From: Enhygromyxa salina
GTDB lineage: Bacteria; Myxococcota_A; Polyangia; Nannocystales; Nannocystaceae
DNA: 64,000 nucleotides
Assembly (NCBI RefSeq): GCF_000737335.2
Contig: NZ_JMCC02000035.1
Location: forward strand, 1 to 64,000
Reading direction: 5' to 3'
Both the position numbers and the translations under genes were made by a program. Of the stretch, positions 38,192 through 48,303 are shown in pieces. The notes beneath the pieces were generated by a model. It did not search any database and had not been told where the DNA came from. It saw nothing but the letters and a program-made list of their open reading frames with translations. Each line of letters begins with the position of its first letter. Positions within the stretch are counted from its first letter, which is position 1.

Positions 38192-38737
38192 ATGCTATCC
38201 TCAGCTGCCGTGAAAACCAATTCCATTGTCGCTGTACTCGCCGCCTTGGCCGGAACCTCGCTCGCCGTGGGTTGCGACAAGACCGAATCCGAGGTCACCG
38301 ATGTCCCCACGACCCCGGCGGAGCCCGCGGACGTCGCGGGTGAGCATGCCTGCGGGGACCATGAGGAGGGCGCGTGTGGTGGCACCGCGGACAGTGCGGG
38401 CGGCGACGCTGGGCTCGCTACGGCGCGGACCTTCGAGGTCGAGCCCGGCGGCTTCGCAGAGGCGAACTTCAAGATGGATAAGGGCTCGACAATAACGGTG
38501 ACCTTCAGCAGGGGCACGAGCGACTTCGCATGGAACGTGCACAGCCATGATCACTCGGGTGGTACCCAAAACCACCAAGAGGGGGTGGCTCGCGCAGGAA
38601 CAGTGGAGTTCAGCGCGCCCGCTGACGGTGTGTTCTCGGTGCTCTGGAAGAACACCGCGACAGCAGCAACCCCGCTCGACGTGTCCATTGACCTCGGCGA
38701 AGGTGCCACGATCCACTCTTGGATGCCGGCACAGTAG
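38192..38737 (+). CDS. His/Cys-rich lipoprotein, probable copper-binding
   Basis: A 181-residue lipoprotein, lipobox LAVGC (Cys28). Near the N-terminus is HACGDHEEGACGG (52-64), then a compact beta domain (about 78-175) with VHSHDHSGGTQNHQEG (117-132), four His residues in a short loop. FSAPADGVFSVLWKNTA is a recognisable phrase of small exported proteins found in copper-resistance loci. These features suggest binding of copper in the periplasm or on the cell surface. Start: ATG gives MLSSAAVKTN; a GTG six codons later (VKTNSIVAVL) would give a more usual signal. It lies 47 bp upstream of the second multicopper oxidase in the same direction, so the two are probably co-transcribed. Confidence 0.75.
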   Translation: MLSSAAVKTNSIVAVLAALAGTSLAVGCDKTESEVTDVPTTPAEPADVAGEHACGDHEEGACGGTADSAGGDAGLATARTFEVEPGGFAEANFKMDKGSTITVTFSRGTSDFAWNVHSHDHSGGTQNHQEGVARAGTVEFSAPADGVFSVLWKNTATAATPLDVSIDLGEGATIHSWMPAQ

Positions 38738-38784
38738 CCGATCGGCGGGACATCCCGCTGGAATTGACGACCAACGTGACGAAG

Positions 38785-40587
<1,803 letters not shown>

Positions 40588-40639
40588 GCGGCCGGACACA
40601 GATCGAGCGGCCCAACCGCCGTGGTGGTAAGACATCCGC

Positions 40640-42178
40640 GTGACGCGAGAACACCACGCGGCCAACCTCGAGCGTCCAAACGACGACGCGCTGGCGTCGG
40701 ACCGCTCGCCGATCGCCGACAACCAAGCTTCGCTCGGTCGGCGGATCACCGCGTCGCTGGCTCTGCTGGTCATGATCGCGGGCTTGCTCAGCGCTGGCGT
40801 GCTGGTGCTGCATGTCCGCGTGACGGCGGCGCTCGAGGAGACCCATGCAGACGGGCTCGCCGCGCAAGAAGCCCTTGGCCTCACGCTCGCCGTCCGCGAG
40901 CACTACCTGCACGAGACCCACACCGTGATCCAGGGCGACCGCGGCCAGGTCGCCCACCACCACGACTGGATCGATGATATCGAGCGGCGCGTCGATCAGC
41001 TGCTGCCACGGGTGCCAAGCTCCGAGCGCAGCACCCTGGACGAGCTGCGCGAGACCAGCCAGGCGATCGACGAGCTGTATCGCAGCCGCCTGCTGCCGGC
41101 CGCGCTCGCCGGTGACCGCGAGACCGTCCGCCAGCACCAGCGCGAGTCGGAGCTGTTGTTGCGCGGCGCGACCGAGGCCGCCGACGCGATCGTTGACGCC
41201 CTCGATCGTCGCGCCGAGCAGACCCGGCGCGAGGCGCTCGAGCTGTCGCGCCTGGCGATCGTCGTTGGGGTCGCGGGGGTTTTGCTGCTCGGCGTCGCCG
41301 CGCTGGTGATCGCGGTTCGCTTGCGCCGGGCCGTGCTCGCCCCGCTCGCGCGTCTGAGCGCCGCCGCGCGTCGGTTTGGCGCCGGCGAGTTCGACTTTCG
41401 CGTGGGCACCCAGGGCCTCGACACCAGCGAGCTGTCGGCGCTCGGCGGTGCCCTCGATCACATGGCCGTCGAGCTCGAAGCGCGTGAGCAGGAGCTGCTG
41501 CGTACCGAGCGGATCGCCGCGATCGGGCAGTTGACCGCCGGCATCGCGCACGAGATCAACAACCCGATCGGCGTCATCCGGGGCTACCTCAAGACCATGA
41601 TCCCAGCCGTGCCCACGCTCGGGCCCGACGATCAGCAAGAGCTGCTCGAAGAGCTGAAGATCCTCGACGAGGAGGCCGCAGCGTGCCAACGCATCGTCGA
41701 GGATCTGCTCGGCTTTGCGCGCGAGCCCGCGCTGGAGTGGCAGCGCGTGCAGATCAGCGAGCTGGTCGACGACGCGGTCCGACGCTTCACCTCGACATTG
41801 GCCCACGACCCACCGCCGCAGATCGAGATCGATGTCGACGCGGCCACGCTCGAGCTCGACCCCGTGCGCATGCACCAAGTCCTGGCCAACTTGCTGCGCA
41901 ACGCCGTCGATGCCAGCCCAAGCTCGGGCGCGAAGCTGCAGCTGCGTGGCCGCGTCCACCCCAACCACTACACGCTCGAGGTCACCGACAACGGCCCGGG
42001 GATCGCGGCCGACAAGCGCGAGCGGGTGTTCGAGCCGTTCTTCTCGGAGCGACGTAGTGGCAGCGGGCTCGGCCTCGCCGTCAGCCGTGGCATCGTAGAG
42101 GCCCACGGCGGTCGGATCTACGCTGCCCAACCCAGCGCGGGCCAAGGCGCTCGCATCACTCTGGAGATCATGAAATGA
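40640..42178 (+). CDS. Sensor histidine kinase with HAMP domain
   Basis: A 512-residue inner-membrane kinase. TM1 36-58 and TM2 about 201-223 enclose a helical periplasmic sensor of about 140 residues (four-helix type), rich in His (HYLHETH; VAHHHDWID), which could suit metal sensing. HAMP follows (about 224-280), then HisKA with GIAHEINNP and phospho-acceptor His304, and HATPase_c with N box NLLRNAVDAS, G1 DNGPGIA and G2 GSGLGLAVS. GTG start. Its stop overlaps the response-regulator start (ATGA). Since the two genes follow the copper oxidase directly, copper control of that island is a fair guess, similar in logic to other metal-responsive NtrB/NtrC-like pairs such as ZraSR. Confidence 0.88.
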   Translation: MTREHHAANLERPNDDALASDRSPIADNQASLGRRITASLALLVMIAGLLSAGVLVLHVRVTAALEETHADGLAAQEALGLTLAVREHYLHETHTVIQGDRGQVAHHHDWIDDIERRVDQLLPRVPSSERSTLDELRETSQAIDELYRSRLLPAALAGDRETVRQHQRESELLLRGATEAADAIVDALDRRAEQTRREALELSRLAIVVGVAGVLLLGVAALVIAVRLRRAVLAPLARLSAAARRFGAGEFDFRVGTQGLDTSELSALGGALDHMAVELEAREQELLRTERIAAIGQLTAGIAHEINNPIGVIRGYLKTMIPAVPTLGPDDQQELLEELKILDEEAAACQRIVEDLLGFAREPALEWQRVQISELVDDAVRRFTSTLAHDPPPQIEIDVDAATLELDPVRMHQVLANLLRNAVDASPSSGAKLQLRGRVHPNHYTLEVTDNGPGIAADKRERVFEPFFSERRSGSGLGLAVSRGIVEAHGGRIYAAQPSAGQGARITLEIMK

Positions 42179-43578
42179 GCGCTCTACCCCGCGTGCTGGT
42201 CGTCGACGATCGGCCCAACATGCTGCGCCTGGTCCAGAAGATCCTGCGCAGCGACGCGCAGGTCCTGACCGCAGACGACGGCGGCGCCGCGATCGAGCTG
42301 CTCGAGCGCGAAGCCGTCGCCGTGGTCCTGTCGGATCTGAAGATGGGCGAAGTCGACGGCCTCGCCGTGCTCGAGGCCTGCAAGCGGATCCAGCCTGGCG
42401 CGGTGTTCGTGTTGATGACGGCCTACGCCACGGTCGGGACCGCGATCCAAGCGATGCGGATGGGCGCCTACGACTACCTCTCCAAGCCCTTCGAGCCCGA
42501 GGATCTGCGCGCGGTGATCCTGCGCGCGCTCGGTCGCGCTCGCCAAGCCCAAGCCGCTGACGGCCAGGCGGCGGCGCCCGACACCCAGACCATCCTGCCC
42601 GGCGTCTACGGTCGCAGCCCAGCCATGTTGGCGCTCGCCACAATGGTCCAGCGGATCGCCCCGACCGACGCGACCGCGCTGATCCTGGGCGAGACCGGCA
42701 CCGGAAAGGAGCGGGTCGCTCGGGCTCTGCACGCGCTCTCCCCCCGGTCCAGCCGGCGCTTCGTCGCGGTCAACTGCGCGGCGATCCCCGGCGACCTGCT
42801 CGAGAGTGAGCTGTTCGGTCACGCCCGCGGCGCGTTCTCGGGGGCGACGCGGGATCGCCCCGGCTTGTTCGAGGACGCCGAGGGCGGCTCCGTGTTTCTC
42901 GATGAGATCGGCGACATGCCAGCCAGCTTGCAGGCCAAGCTGACCCGCGCGTTCCAAGAGCGCAGCGTTCGTCGGGTTGGGGAGACCCACGAGCGCAAGA
43001 TCGACGTGCGCCTGATCGCCGCCACCCACCGCGACATCGAGGGCATGGTCGCGAGCGGGACCTTTCGCGAAGACCTGTGGTATCGCCTCAACGTCGCGCC
43101 CTTGCGGCTGCCCCCCCTGCGCGAGCGCAGCGGCGATGTCGAGCTGCTCGCGCGGGTGTTCTTGACCAAGCAAGCCGACAAGCGCGCCAGCCTTGCGACC
43201 GCGTTCAGCCCGGCGGCCCTCGACTTGCTGCGCGCGTCGGCGTGGCCGGGCAACGTTCGCCAGCTCGAGGCCGCGATCGAGCGCGCCGCGATCCTTGCAA
43301 CGGGGCCGGTGATCGACGTTGACGATCTTCCCCCCGAGCTGCGCGTCCACGCGGCGTTCAACCCGGACCTGGGTGAGGACGGCGAGCTGGTCGCGCTGAC
43401 CTGGCAGCAAGCGGCCGATCGCGCCCGTGACCACATGGCGCCGAACTACCTGCGGGCGGTGCTGAGCGCCGCGCAGGGCAACGTCACGGCCGCGGCCGCG
43501 CGCGCGGGCATCGAGCGCGAGAGCTTCTACCGGCTGCTGCGCAAGTATGGGGTCCGGGCCGACAACTTCCGGGACTGA
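42175..43578 (+). CDS. Sigma-54-dependent response regulator (NtrC family)
   Basis: A 467-residue activator. Receiver domain 5-120 with Asp54 (LSDLKM). AAA+ sigma-54 activation domain about 145-385: Walker A GETGTGKE (about 172-179), ESELFGHARGAFSGATRDRP where the usual GAFTGA loop is GAFSGA, and Walker B SVFLDEIGDM. C-terminal Fis-type helix-turn-helix (GNVTAAAARAGIERESFYRL). Receives phosphate from the kinase encoded by the overlapping upstream gene, then opens sigma-54 promoters. I did not find a convincing -24/-12 site within the copper island, so the targets remain unproven. The Ser in the GAFTGA loop is a known natural variant. Confidence 0.92.
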   Translation: MSALPRVLVVDDRPNMLRLVQKILRSDAQVLTADDGGAAIELLEREAVAVVLSDLKMGEVDGLAVLEACKRIQPGAVFVLMTAYATVGTAIQAMRMGAYDYLSKPFEPEDLRAVILRALGRARQAQAADGQAAAPDTQTILPGVYGRSPAMLALATMVQRIAPTDATALILGETGTGKERVARALHALSPRSSRRFVAVNCAAIPGDLLESELFGHARGAFSGATRDRPGLFEDAEGGSVFLDEIGDMPASLQAKLTRAFQERSVRRVGETHERKIDVRLIAATHRDIEGMVASGTFREDLWYRLNVAPLRLPPLRERSGDVELLARVFLTKQADKRASLATAFSPAALDLLRASAWPGNVRQLEAAIERAAILATGPVIDVDDLPPELRVHAAFNPDLGEDGELVALTWQQAADRARDHMAPNYLRAVLSAAQGNVTAAAARAGIERESFYRLLRKYGVRADNFRD

Positions 43579-43682
43579 GCGCCCCATCTGACCGCGAAGC
43601 GCAGCCCACGGCCCAGTTGCCTGTCGGGAGGCTGTGGGCGGCCAGGCAACGCAAGACCGGGCCAACAGAGTATGCTCCCGCC

Positions 43683-44936
43683 GTGGCAACGGCCCCCACG
43701 CAGTCTAGCGCCGCGAGCAGCCTCAACGTCGCGTACGTCGAGGGCCTCGATCACCTGCGTGGCTTCGCCGCGTTCATGGTCCTGTTCCACCATGGTTTTT
43801 GGGTCTCGCTGGGCATGCACTACCCGCCCGCGGTCACGTGGAACAACTGGCCCAAGACCAACAACCCGCTGTTCGCCCCGCTGATCGAGACCCACGTGTT
43901 CGTGACGGTGTTCTTCATCGTCAGCGGGTTCATCTTCACGCTGGTCGCGTTCGACAAGCAGCTGTCCTACGCCAAGTACATGCGCAACCGGGTGCTGCGG
44001 GTCATGCCCGTGTTCCTGACCGCGCTGTTCTTTGGGATCGCGCTGTTCCCCGATCGCTTCGAGTGGGACGGGTTCTTGGCGACCGTGACGATCTTCGGCG
44101 ACATGCCGGGCGCGGCGCTGCGCCTGCACCCGGTCACCACCGCGTTTTGGACCGTCGCCGTCGAGTTTCAGTTCTATCTGATCTTCCCGTTCTTGATCGC
44201 GATCATGAACGGCCAGGGCAGCAAGCCGCTGGTGTGGATGATCGCCCTGATGCTCGGGCTGCGCACCGTCGGCTTCTTCTTGGGCGACAGCATCCGCGAC
44301 CTTCACTACTGGCACTTGATCCCCGGCCGGCTCGACGCGTTCTTGGTTGGCATGCTCGGCGCGCGGCTGTACATGCGCTGGCACAACGATCCGCGCGCGG
44401 CCAAGCTCGGCCCTAGCAGCCCGTTTTGGCGCGGCGTCGTCACGGCCCTGCGCGAGCACCCGTGGGCCAGCTTTGCCGCCGGCCTGTTCGTGCTGCTTGG
44501 CTGGGAGTGGTTCTTGAACCAAAGCGGCGGCTACCCCAAGCAGGCGTGGTGGAAGATCTGGGCCCCAACCTGGGAGTCGCTGGTGTGCCTGTTCGTGGTC
44601 CTGACCTACCTTGGGGTCGCCAGCAAGCTGTGGGCGCCGCTCAAGCGCGTGTTCGCGTTCTGCGGGGACATGAGCTTCTCCACCTATATCTGTCACTTCA
44701 TGATCGTGGGCTTGGTCATTGGTGACCCGCTCGACCGCGGCCGGATGCCGGGCCTGATGCTGCCGCTCACGCAGTGGTTTCCCGGCATCCACCCCATGCT
44801 GGACGCAACCCTGAACACCCTGCTCTTGGTGTTTCCGGCTGCGATCGCGCTGTCGCTGCTGTTCTTCCACGGCGTCGAGCGCCCGTTCATGCGCCTGCGG
44901 ATCCGCTACGTCGAATCCCGCGCGGGCGAGCCATGA
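43683..44936 (+). CDS. Acyltransferase family 3 membrane protein
   Basis: A 417-residue multi-pass protein of the acyltransferase-3 family (OafA/NodX-like). YVEGLDHLRGFAAFMVLFHH is the family's first helix with the catalytic His region; FFIVSGFIFTLVAF and AFWTVAVEFQFYLIFPFLIA (the W..E..FY.. motif) are also standard. These enzymes acetylate or acylate surface sugars from the inner membrane. The GTG chosen gives MATAPTQSSA just before the conserved part; the frame is open 22 codons farther upstream. The next gene, a GT-C-like protein, begins 22 bp on, so both may act on the same glycan. Confidence 0.87.
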   Translation: MATAPTQSSAASSLNVAYVEGLDHLRGFAAFMVLFHHGFWVSLGMHYPPAVTWNNWPKTNNPLFAPLIETHVFVTVFFIVSGFIFTLVAFDKQLSYAKYMRNRVLRVMPVFLTALFFGIALFPDRFEWDGFLATVTIFGDMPGAALRLHPVTTAFWTVAVEFQFYLIFPFLIAIMNGQGSKPLVWMIALMLGLRTVGFFLGDSIRDLHYWHLIPGRLDAFLVGMLGARLYMRWHNDPRAAKLGPSSPFWRGVVTALREHPWASFAAGLFVLLGWEWFLNQSGGYPKQAWWKIWAPTWESLVCLFVVLTYLGVASKLWAPLKRVFAFCGDMSFSTYICHFMIVGLVIGDPLDRGRMPGLMLPLTQWFPGIHPMLDATLNTLLLVFPAAIALSLLFFHGVERPFMRLRIRYVESRAGEP

Positions 44937-44958
44937 GCCGCTGTGCCATGAGGCGTCC

Positions 44959-46905
44959 ATGAAACTGGGCCCCGACGTGACCCCCCGTCGGCGGCAGCCG
45001 CCCTCGCAGCTGGAGTACAAGCGCTACCTCGCGTTCGTGCTCGTGGTCGCGGTGATCGGGATCGCGCTGCGCGGGTCGGCCGTGTACGTGGGCCTGATGA
45101 GCGACGACTTCATGCAGCTGGGCATGCTGTCGGGCACCTACCCAGGCTCCCACTACGCACCCTTTGATCTCTACGCGTTCTTGCGTCGCGGCGAGCTGAT
45201 GGTCGCCCACGTGGAGCAGGGCACGGCGCCGTGGTGGTCGGTGCCCGAGCTCCACGGCACGGTGTTTCGGCCGCTCGCTAGCGTGCTCATGTGGCTCGAC
45301 CACGCGATCGCGCCCGGCAAGGTCGTGATCTGGCACGTCCACTCGATGCTGTGGTTTGGCGCCTCGATCGTCGCGCTTGGCCTCGCAACCAGGCGCTTGC
45401 TGCCGCGGTCCGTGGCCATGCTGGCGGTGGTCCTGTATGCGTGTGACGCCGGCATGGTCTCGCCGCTGGCGTGGCTGGCCAATCGCTGCGTGCTGATCTG
45501 CGCGACCTTTGGGTTCTTGACGGTCTGGGCCCACGTGCAGTGGCGCGACCCCGATCCCCACACCCCAACCTGGATGCATCGTCGCGGGGGGCTGCTCGTG
45601 GGTGTGCTCATGGCCGCCTGCATCAGCGCGGGCGAGTACGGGCTGGGGATCGTGGCCTATCTTGGCGCGTGGGAGCTATTCGTTGGGCACGGCCAGGCCA
45701 GGCAGCGGCTGCGCGGCTTGGTGCCCGCGCTGATCCCCGTGCTGCTGTACTTGCTCGCCCACAAGCTGCTCGGCTACGGCACCTTCGGCGCCGAGGTCTA
45801 CGCGGATCCATTCCACACCCCAAGCGGCTACGCCAAGTGGGCCACCACGCGCATTCCACAATTGATCGCCTCGGCGTTCTGGTCGATCCCGGCCGCGACG
45901 ATCCACGTGTTTCGCTTTGGCCTGTCCGCGCAGCTCGAGCAGACCTTTGTCCCACCCGATCCAACGATGCAGGACTACCACAGCGCCCACGTGCAGCTGG
46001 CGTGGTGGGGGATCGCGGCCGCGATCGTCGTGTTGCTGCTCGCCCGTCACGCCTGGTACGCGGATGAACGCAAGGCCCTGCGCGCCCTCGGTGTGGGCGC
46101 CGTGCTCGGGATGCTGCCGGTCGCCGTGGCGCCGCCGCACTCGCGCCTGCTGATCATCGCGCAGCTTGGGGTCTGTGCCATCGTCGCCGCGGCGCTCGTC
46201 GCCTGCGTGCGTCTGTTGCTCGGGCGCGCTGGCGTCGCTCCTCTGCAGTCTGGCGCCGGTTCCCCGGTCTGGCCCACGCGGCTGCGCGGGCTGCTGCTGA
46301 TCCCCTTCGCCGGGCTGCTCGCGTGGCTGCACACGATCGGCGACGTGCGCTGGGGCAACGAATACCTGCGGCATCTCGACGAGCTGCAGGCCGCCAACGT
46401 CGCCGCGTTCACGGCCGGCGACCTGCTCTCACAGCCGCTCGAGGGCCGCGACGTCGTGATCCTCAACGGCCCCAGCCAGTCTGTCGGCCTCTACGGCGAG
46501 TACGTGTTGCAGAGCCTGGGCCAACCAATGCCCGCGACCTGGCGACCGCTCGCGCTGGGTTGCGACTTTCCAATGGTCGCGACCCGCCCAGCCGACGACA
46601 CGCTGGAATTGTTCGTCGTGCAAGGCTCGTGGATGCACACCGCTGGTGAGCTGTTCTTTCGCCGCGAGGATCAGCCCCTGTGGGCCGGCGACGTGCTCGA
46701 GTACCCCAGCTTGCGCGTAGAGATCCTCGCCGACGACAACGGCCACCCGAGCCGCGTCCTGTTTCGCTTCGACCGCTCCCTCGACGATCCCTCGTTCGTG
46801 TTCGTGGTTGCGACCAAGCAAGGCTTGCAGCGCTGGCCCGTCCCGGCTCGCGGCGGACGCAACGTCGTTCCCCTGCCGCGGCTGCCGAAGGCCCCGCCAA
46901 AGTAA
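44959..46905 (+). CDS. Polytopic membrane protein, GT-C glycosyltransferase-like
   Basis: A 648-residue protein with some ten hydrophobic segments in the first 465 residues and a soluble, probably periplasmic C-terminal domain (about 470-648). LMSDDFMQLGML (about 45-56), an acidic pair in the first external loop, and HGTVFRPLASVLMWLDHAIA are reminiscent of GT-C glycosyltransferases of the PMT/ArnT type that use lipid-linked sugars. The match is by pattern only. ATG is 22 bp after the acyltransferase gene. Possible role: adding sugars to a surface glycan or protein that the neighbouring acyltransferase modifies. Confidence 0.6.
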   Translation: MKLGPDVTPRRRQPPSQLEYKRYLAFVLVVAVIGIALRGSAVYVGLMSDDFMQLGMLSGTYPGSHYAPFDLYAFLRRGELMVAHVEQGTAPWWSVPELHGTVFRPLASVLMWLDHAIAPGKVVIWHVHSMLWFGASIVALGLATRRLLPRSVAMLAVVLYACDAGMVSPLAWLANRCVLICATFGFLTVWAHVQWRDPDPHTPTWMHRRGGLLVGVLMAACISAGEYGLGIVAYLGAWELFVGHGQARQRLRGLVPALIPVLLYLLAHKLLGYGTFGAEVYADPFHTPSGYAKWATTRIPQLIASAFWSIPAATIHVFRFGLSAQLEQTFVPPDPTMQDYHSAHVQLAWWGIAAAIVVLLLARHAWYADERKALRALGVGAVLGMLPVAVAPPHSRLLIIAQLGVCAIVAAALVACVRLLLGRAGVAPLQSGAGSPVWPTRLRGLLLIPFAGLLAWLHTIGDVRWGNEYLRHLDELQAANVAAFTAGDLLSQPLEGRDVVILNGPSQSVGLYGEYVLQSLGQPMPATWRPLALGCDFPMVATRPADDTLELFVVQGSWMHTAGELFFRREDQPLWAGDVLEYPSLRVEILADDNGHPSRVLFRFDRSLDDPSFVFVVATKQGLQRWPVPARGGRNVVPLPRLPKAPPK

Positions 46906-46938
46906 CACCGACCTACAGTTGACGTACGCTCGTGGCGC

Positions 46939-47928
46939 ATGGGACTGCTCGTCGACGGCAAGTGGAAAACCGATTGGTATCAACCCGACGACGAGGGTCG
47001 TTTCGTCCGCGACGAGGCGACCTTTCGTCACCAAGTGCGAGCCGACGGCAGCACCCCCTTCGCACCCGCCGCTGACCGCTATCACCTCTTTGTCTCGTGG
47101 GCCTGCCCGTGGGCGCACCGGGTGATCATCATGCGTGCGCTCAAAGGTCTCGAGCACGCGATCGACATGTCGGTCGTCGATCACTTCATGGGCGACCAAG
47201 GCTGGCGCTTCAACCCGCAGATCGAGGGCGCGACCACCGACAAGGTCCTCGGCTCCCAGTACCTGCGCGAGGTCTACACCGCCGCCGACGACGCGTTCAC
47301 CGGCCGCGTGACCGTGCCGGTTCTGTGGGACAAGCCGTCTGGCACGATCGTCAACAACGAGTCCCGCGAGATCCTGCGCATGCTCGACCACGAGTTTCGC
47401 GGCGTCGCCACCCGCGACGTCGACCTCGCCCCGCCGCACCTGCTCGAGGAGGTCGAGCGGGTCATCGACGCCATCTACAACCCGATCAACAACGGCGTCT
47501 ACAGGGCTGGCTTCGCAACCACCCAACAGGCCTACGACGAAGCCGTCTCCCAGCTCTTCAAGGCCCTCGACCACTTCGAAGCCGTGCTTGGCGACCAGCC
47601 CTGGCTAGCCGGCCCGCAGATCACAGAAGCCGACATCTGCATGTTCACCACGTTGATCCGCTTCGACCTGGTCTACCACACCCACTTCAAGTGCAACCGC
47701 AAGCGCATCATCGACTACCCCAATTTATGGGCCTTCGTCCGCGAGATCTACCAGCTCCCCGGCGTCGCCCAGACCTGCAACTTCACCCACATCAAGAGCC
47801 ACTATTACGCGAGTCACGAGACCATCAACCCCCACCGAATCATCCCCATCGGGCCCAACCTAGAAGACCTCCACCGCCCCCACAATCGCCACGCCAACGC
47901 CAGCGCCCACACGACAATCTTCGGGTAA
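46939..47928 (+). CDS. Glutathionyl-hydroquinone reductase (YqjG/ECM4 family)
   Basis: A 329-residue cytoplasmic enzyme of the Xi-class glutathione transferases. LFVSWACPWAHRVIIMRALK has the catalytic Cys56 in the CPWAHR motif; WDKPSGTIVNNESREILRML is the second diagnostic phrase and places the cis-Pro and Glu-Ser glutathione site; ITEADICMFTTLIRFDLVYH is the C-terminal helical part. These enzymes reduce glutathionyl-hydroquinones, recycling quinones damaged by oxidation. The length fits the family (about 320-330). The TAA stop is also the first bases of an inverted copy of the 155-bp repeat. Confidence 0.92.
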   Translation: MGLLVDGKWKTDWYQPDDEGRFVRDEATFRHQVRADGSTPFAPAADRYHLFVSWACPWAHRVIIMRALKGLEHAIDMSVVDHFMGDQGWRFNPQIEGATTDKVLGSQYLREVYTAADDAFTGRVTVPVLWDKPSGTIVNNESREILRMLDHEFRGVATRDVDLAPPHLLEEVERVIDAIYNPINNGVYRAGFATTQQAYDEAVSQLFKALDHFEAVLGDQPWLAGPQITEADICMFTTLIRFDLVYHTHFKCNRKRIIDYPNLWAFVREIYQLPGVAQTCNFTHIKSHYYASHETINPHRIIPIGPNLEDLHRPHNRHANASAHTTIFG

Positions 47929-48053
47929 TCGACCACCTAAATGGAGAGGTACCCACCCCACTCCAGGCGCCCAGACGAGAGCCCCCTTCGAGGAGGCCAC
48001 ACATCCCCCTGACAACATACGCCCCTTGAGAGCGAGCGAAGCGGGGATCATTT
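47926..48053 (-). repeat. Diverged inverted copy of the 155-bp unit
   Basis: Read on the minus strand this matches most of the 155-bp tandem unit of 56 kb: CTTCGCTCGCTCTCAAGGGG, then a GAAGGGGGCTCTCGTCTGGG stretch and CCATTTAGGTGGTCGATTA. The element meets the glutathionyl-hydroquinone reductase gene exactly at its TAA. It is directly joined to repeat A2. Confidence 0.75.
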
Positions 48054-48128
48054 GCAGCCTGAGCGTGTGCGGGGTTCGATGTGCTGATCGGGCAGCGCGC
48101 ACGACCCGTGAGGGTCTCTCCGGGCACA
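48054..48128 (-). repeat. 75-bp dispersed repeat, copy A2 (inverted)
   Basis: Reverse complement of A1 (21175-21249) over the same 75 bp with a few substitutions; it keeps the GACCC-TCAC-GGGTC hairpin. Confidence 0.85.
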
Positions 48129-48220
48129 ATAAGAGGGCGTTGCGAGTGCGTCACCGAAGCCACAGCCCGACCTCGTCGACAGCGACCCATGACAACGCAA
48201 ATTCGCGTCTTGAGCCCTCC

Positions 48221-48275
48221 GTGCCCGGAGGGACCCTCACGGGTCGTGCGCGCTGCCCGATCAGCACATCGAACC
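48221..48275 (+). repeat. 75-bp dispersed repeat, partial copy A3
   Basis: First 55 bp of the A element in plus orientation, with the hairpin intact, ending at ATCGAACC. It is inverted relative to A2 92 bp away and ends 28 bp from the stop of the hybrid kinase gene. Confidence 0.82.
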
Positions 48276-48303
48276 ACCGAAATCGGGTGTCAAGGTCACT
48301 AGC

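Larger units (their letters stand above)
47929..48303. other. Gene-free region built from repeats
   Basis: 375 bp between two genes that converge here, with no supportable gene. Contents in order: diverged inverted 155-bp unit, inverted A2 (48054-48128), about 92 bp unique, and partial A3 (48221-48275). A2 and A3 face each other, giving long inverted repeat arms around the unique part. Confidence 0.7.
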
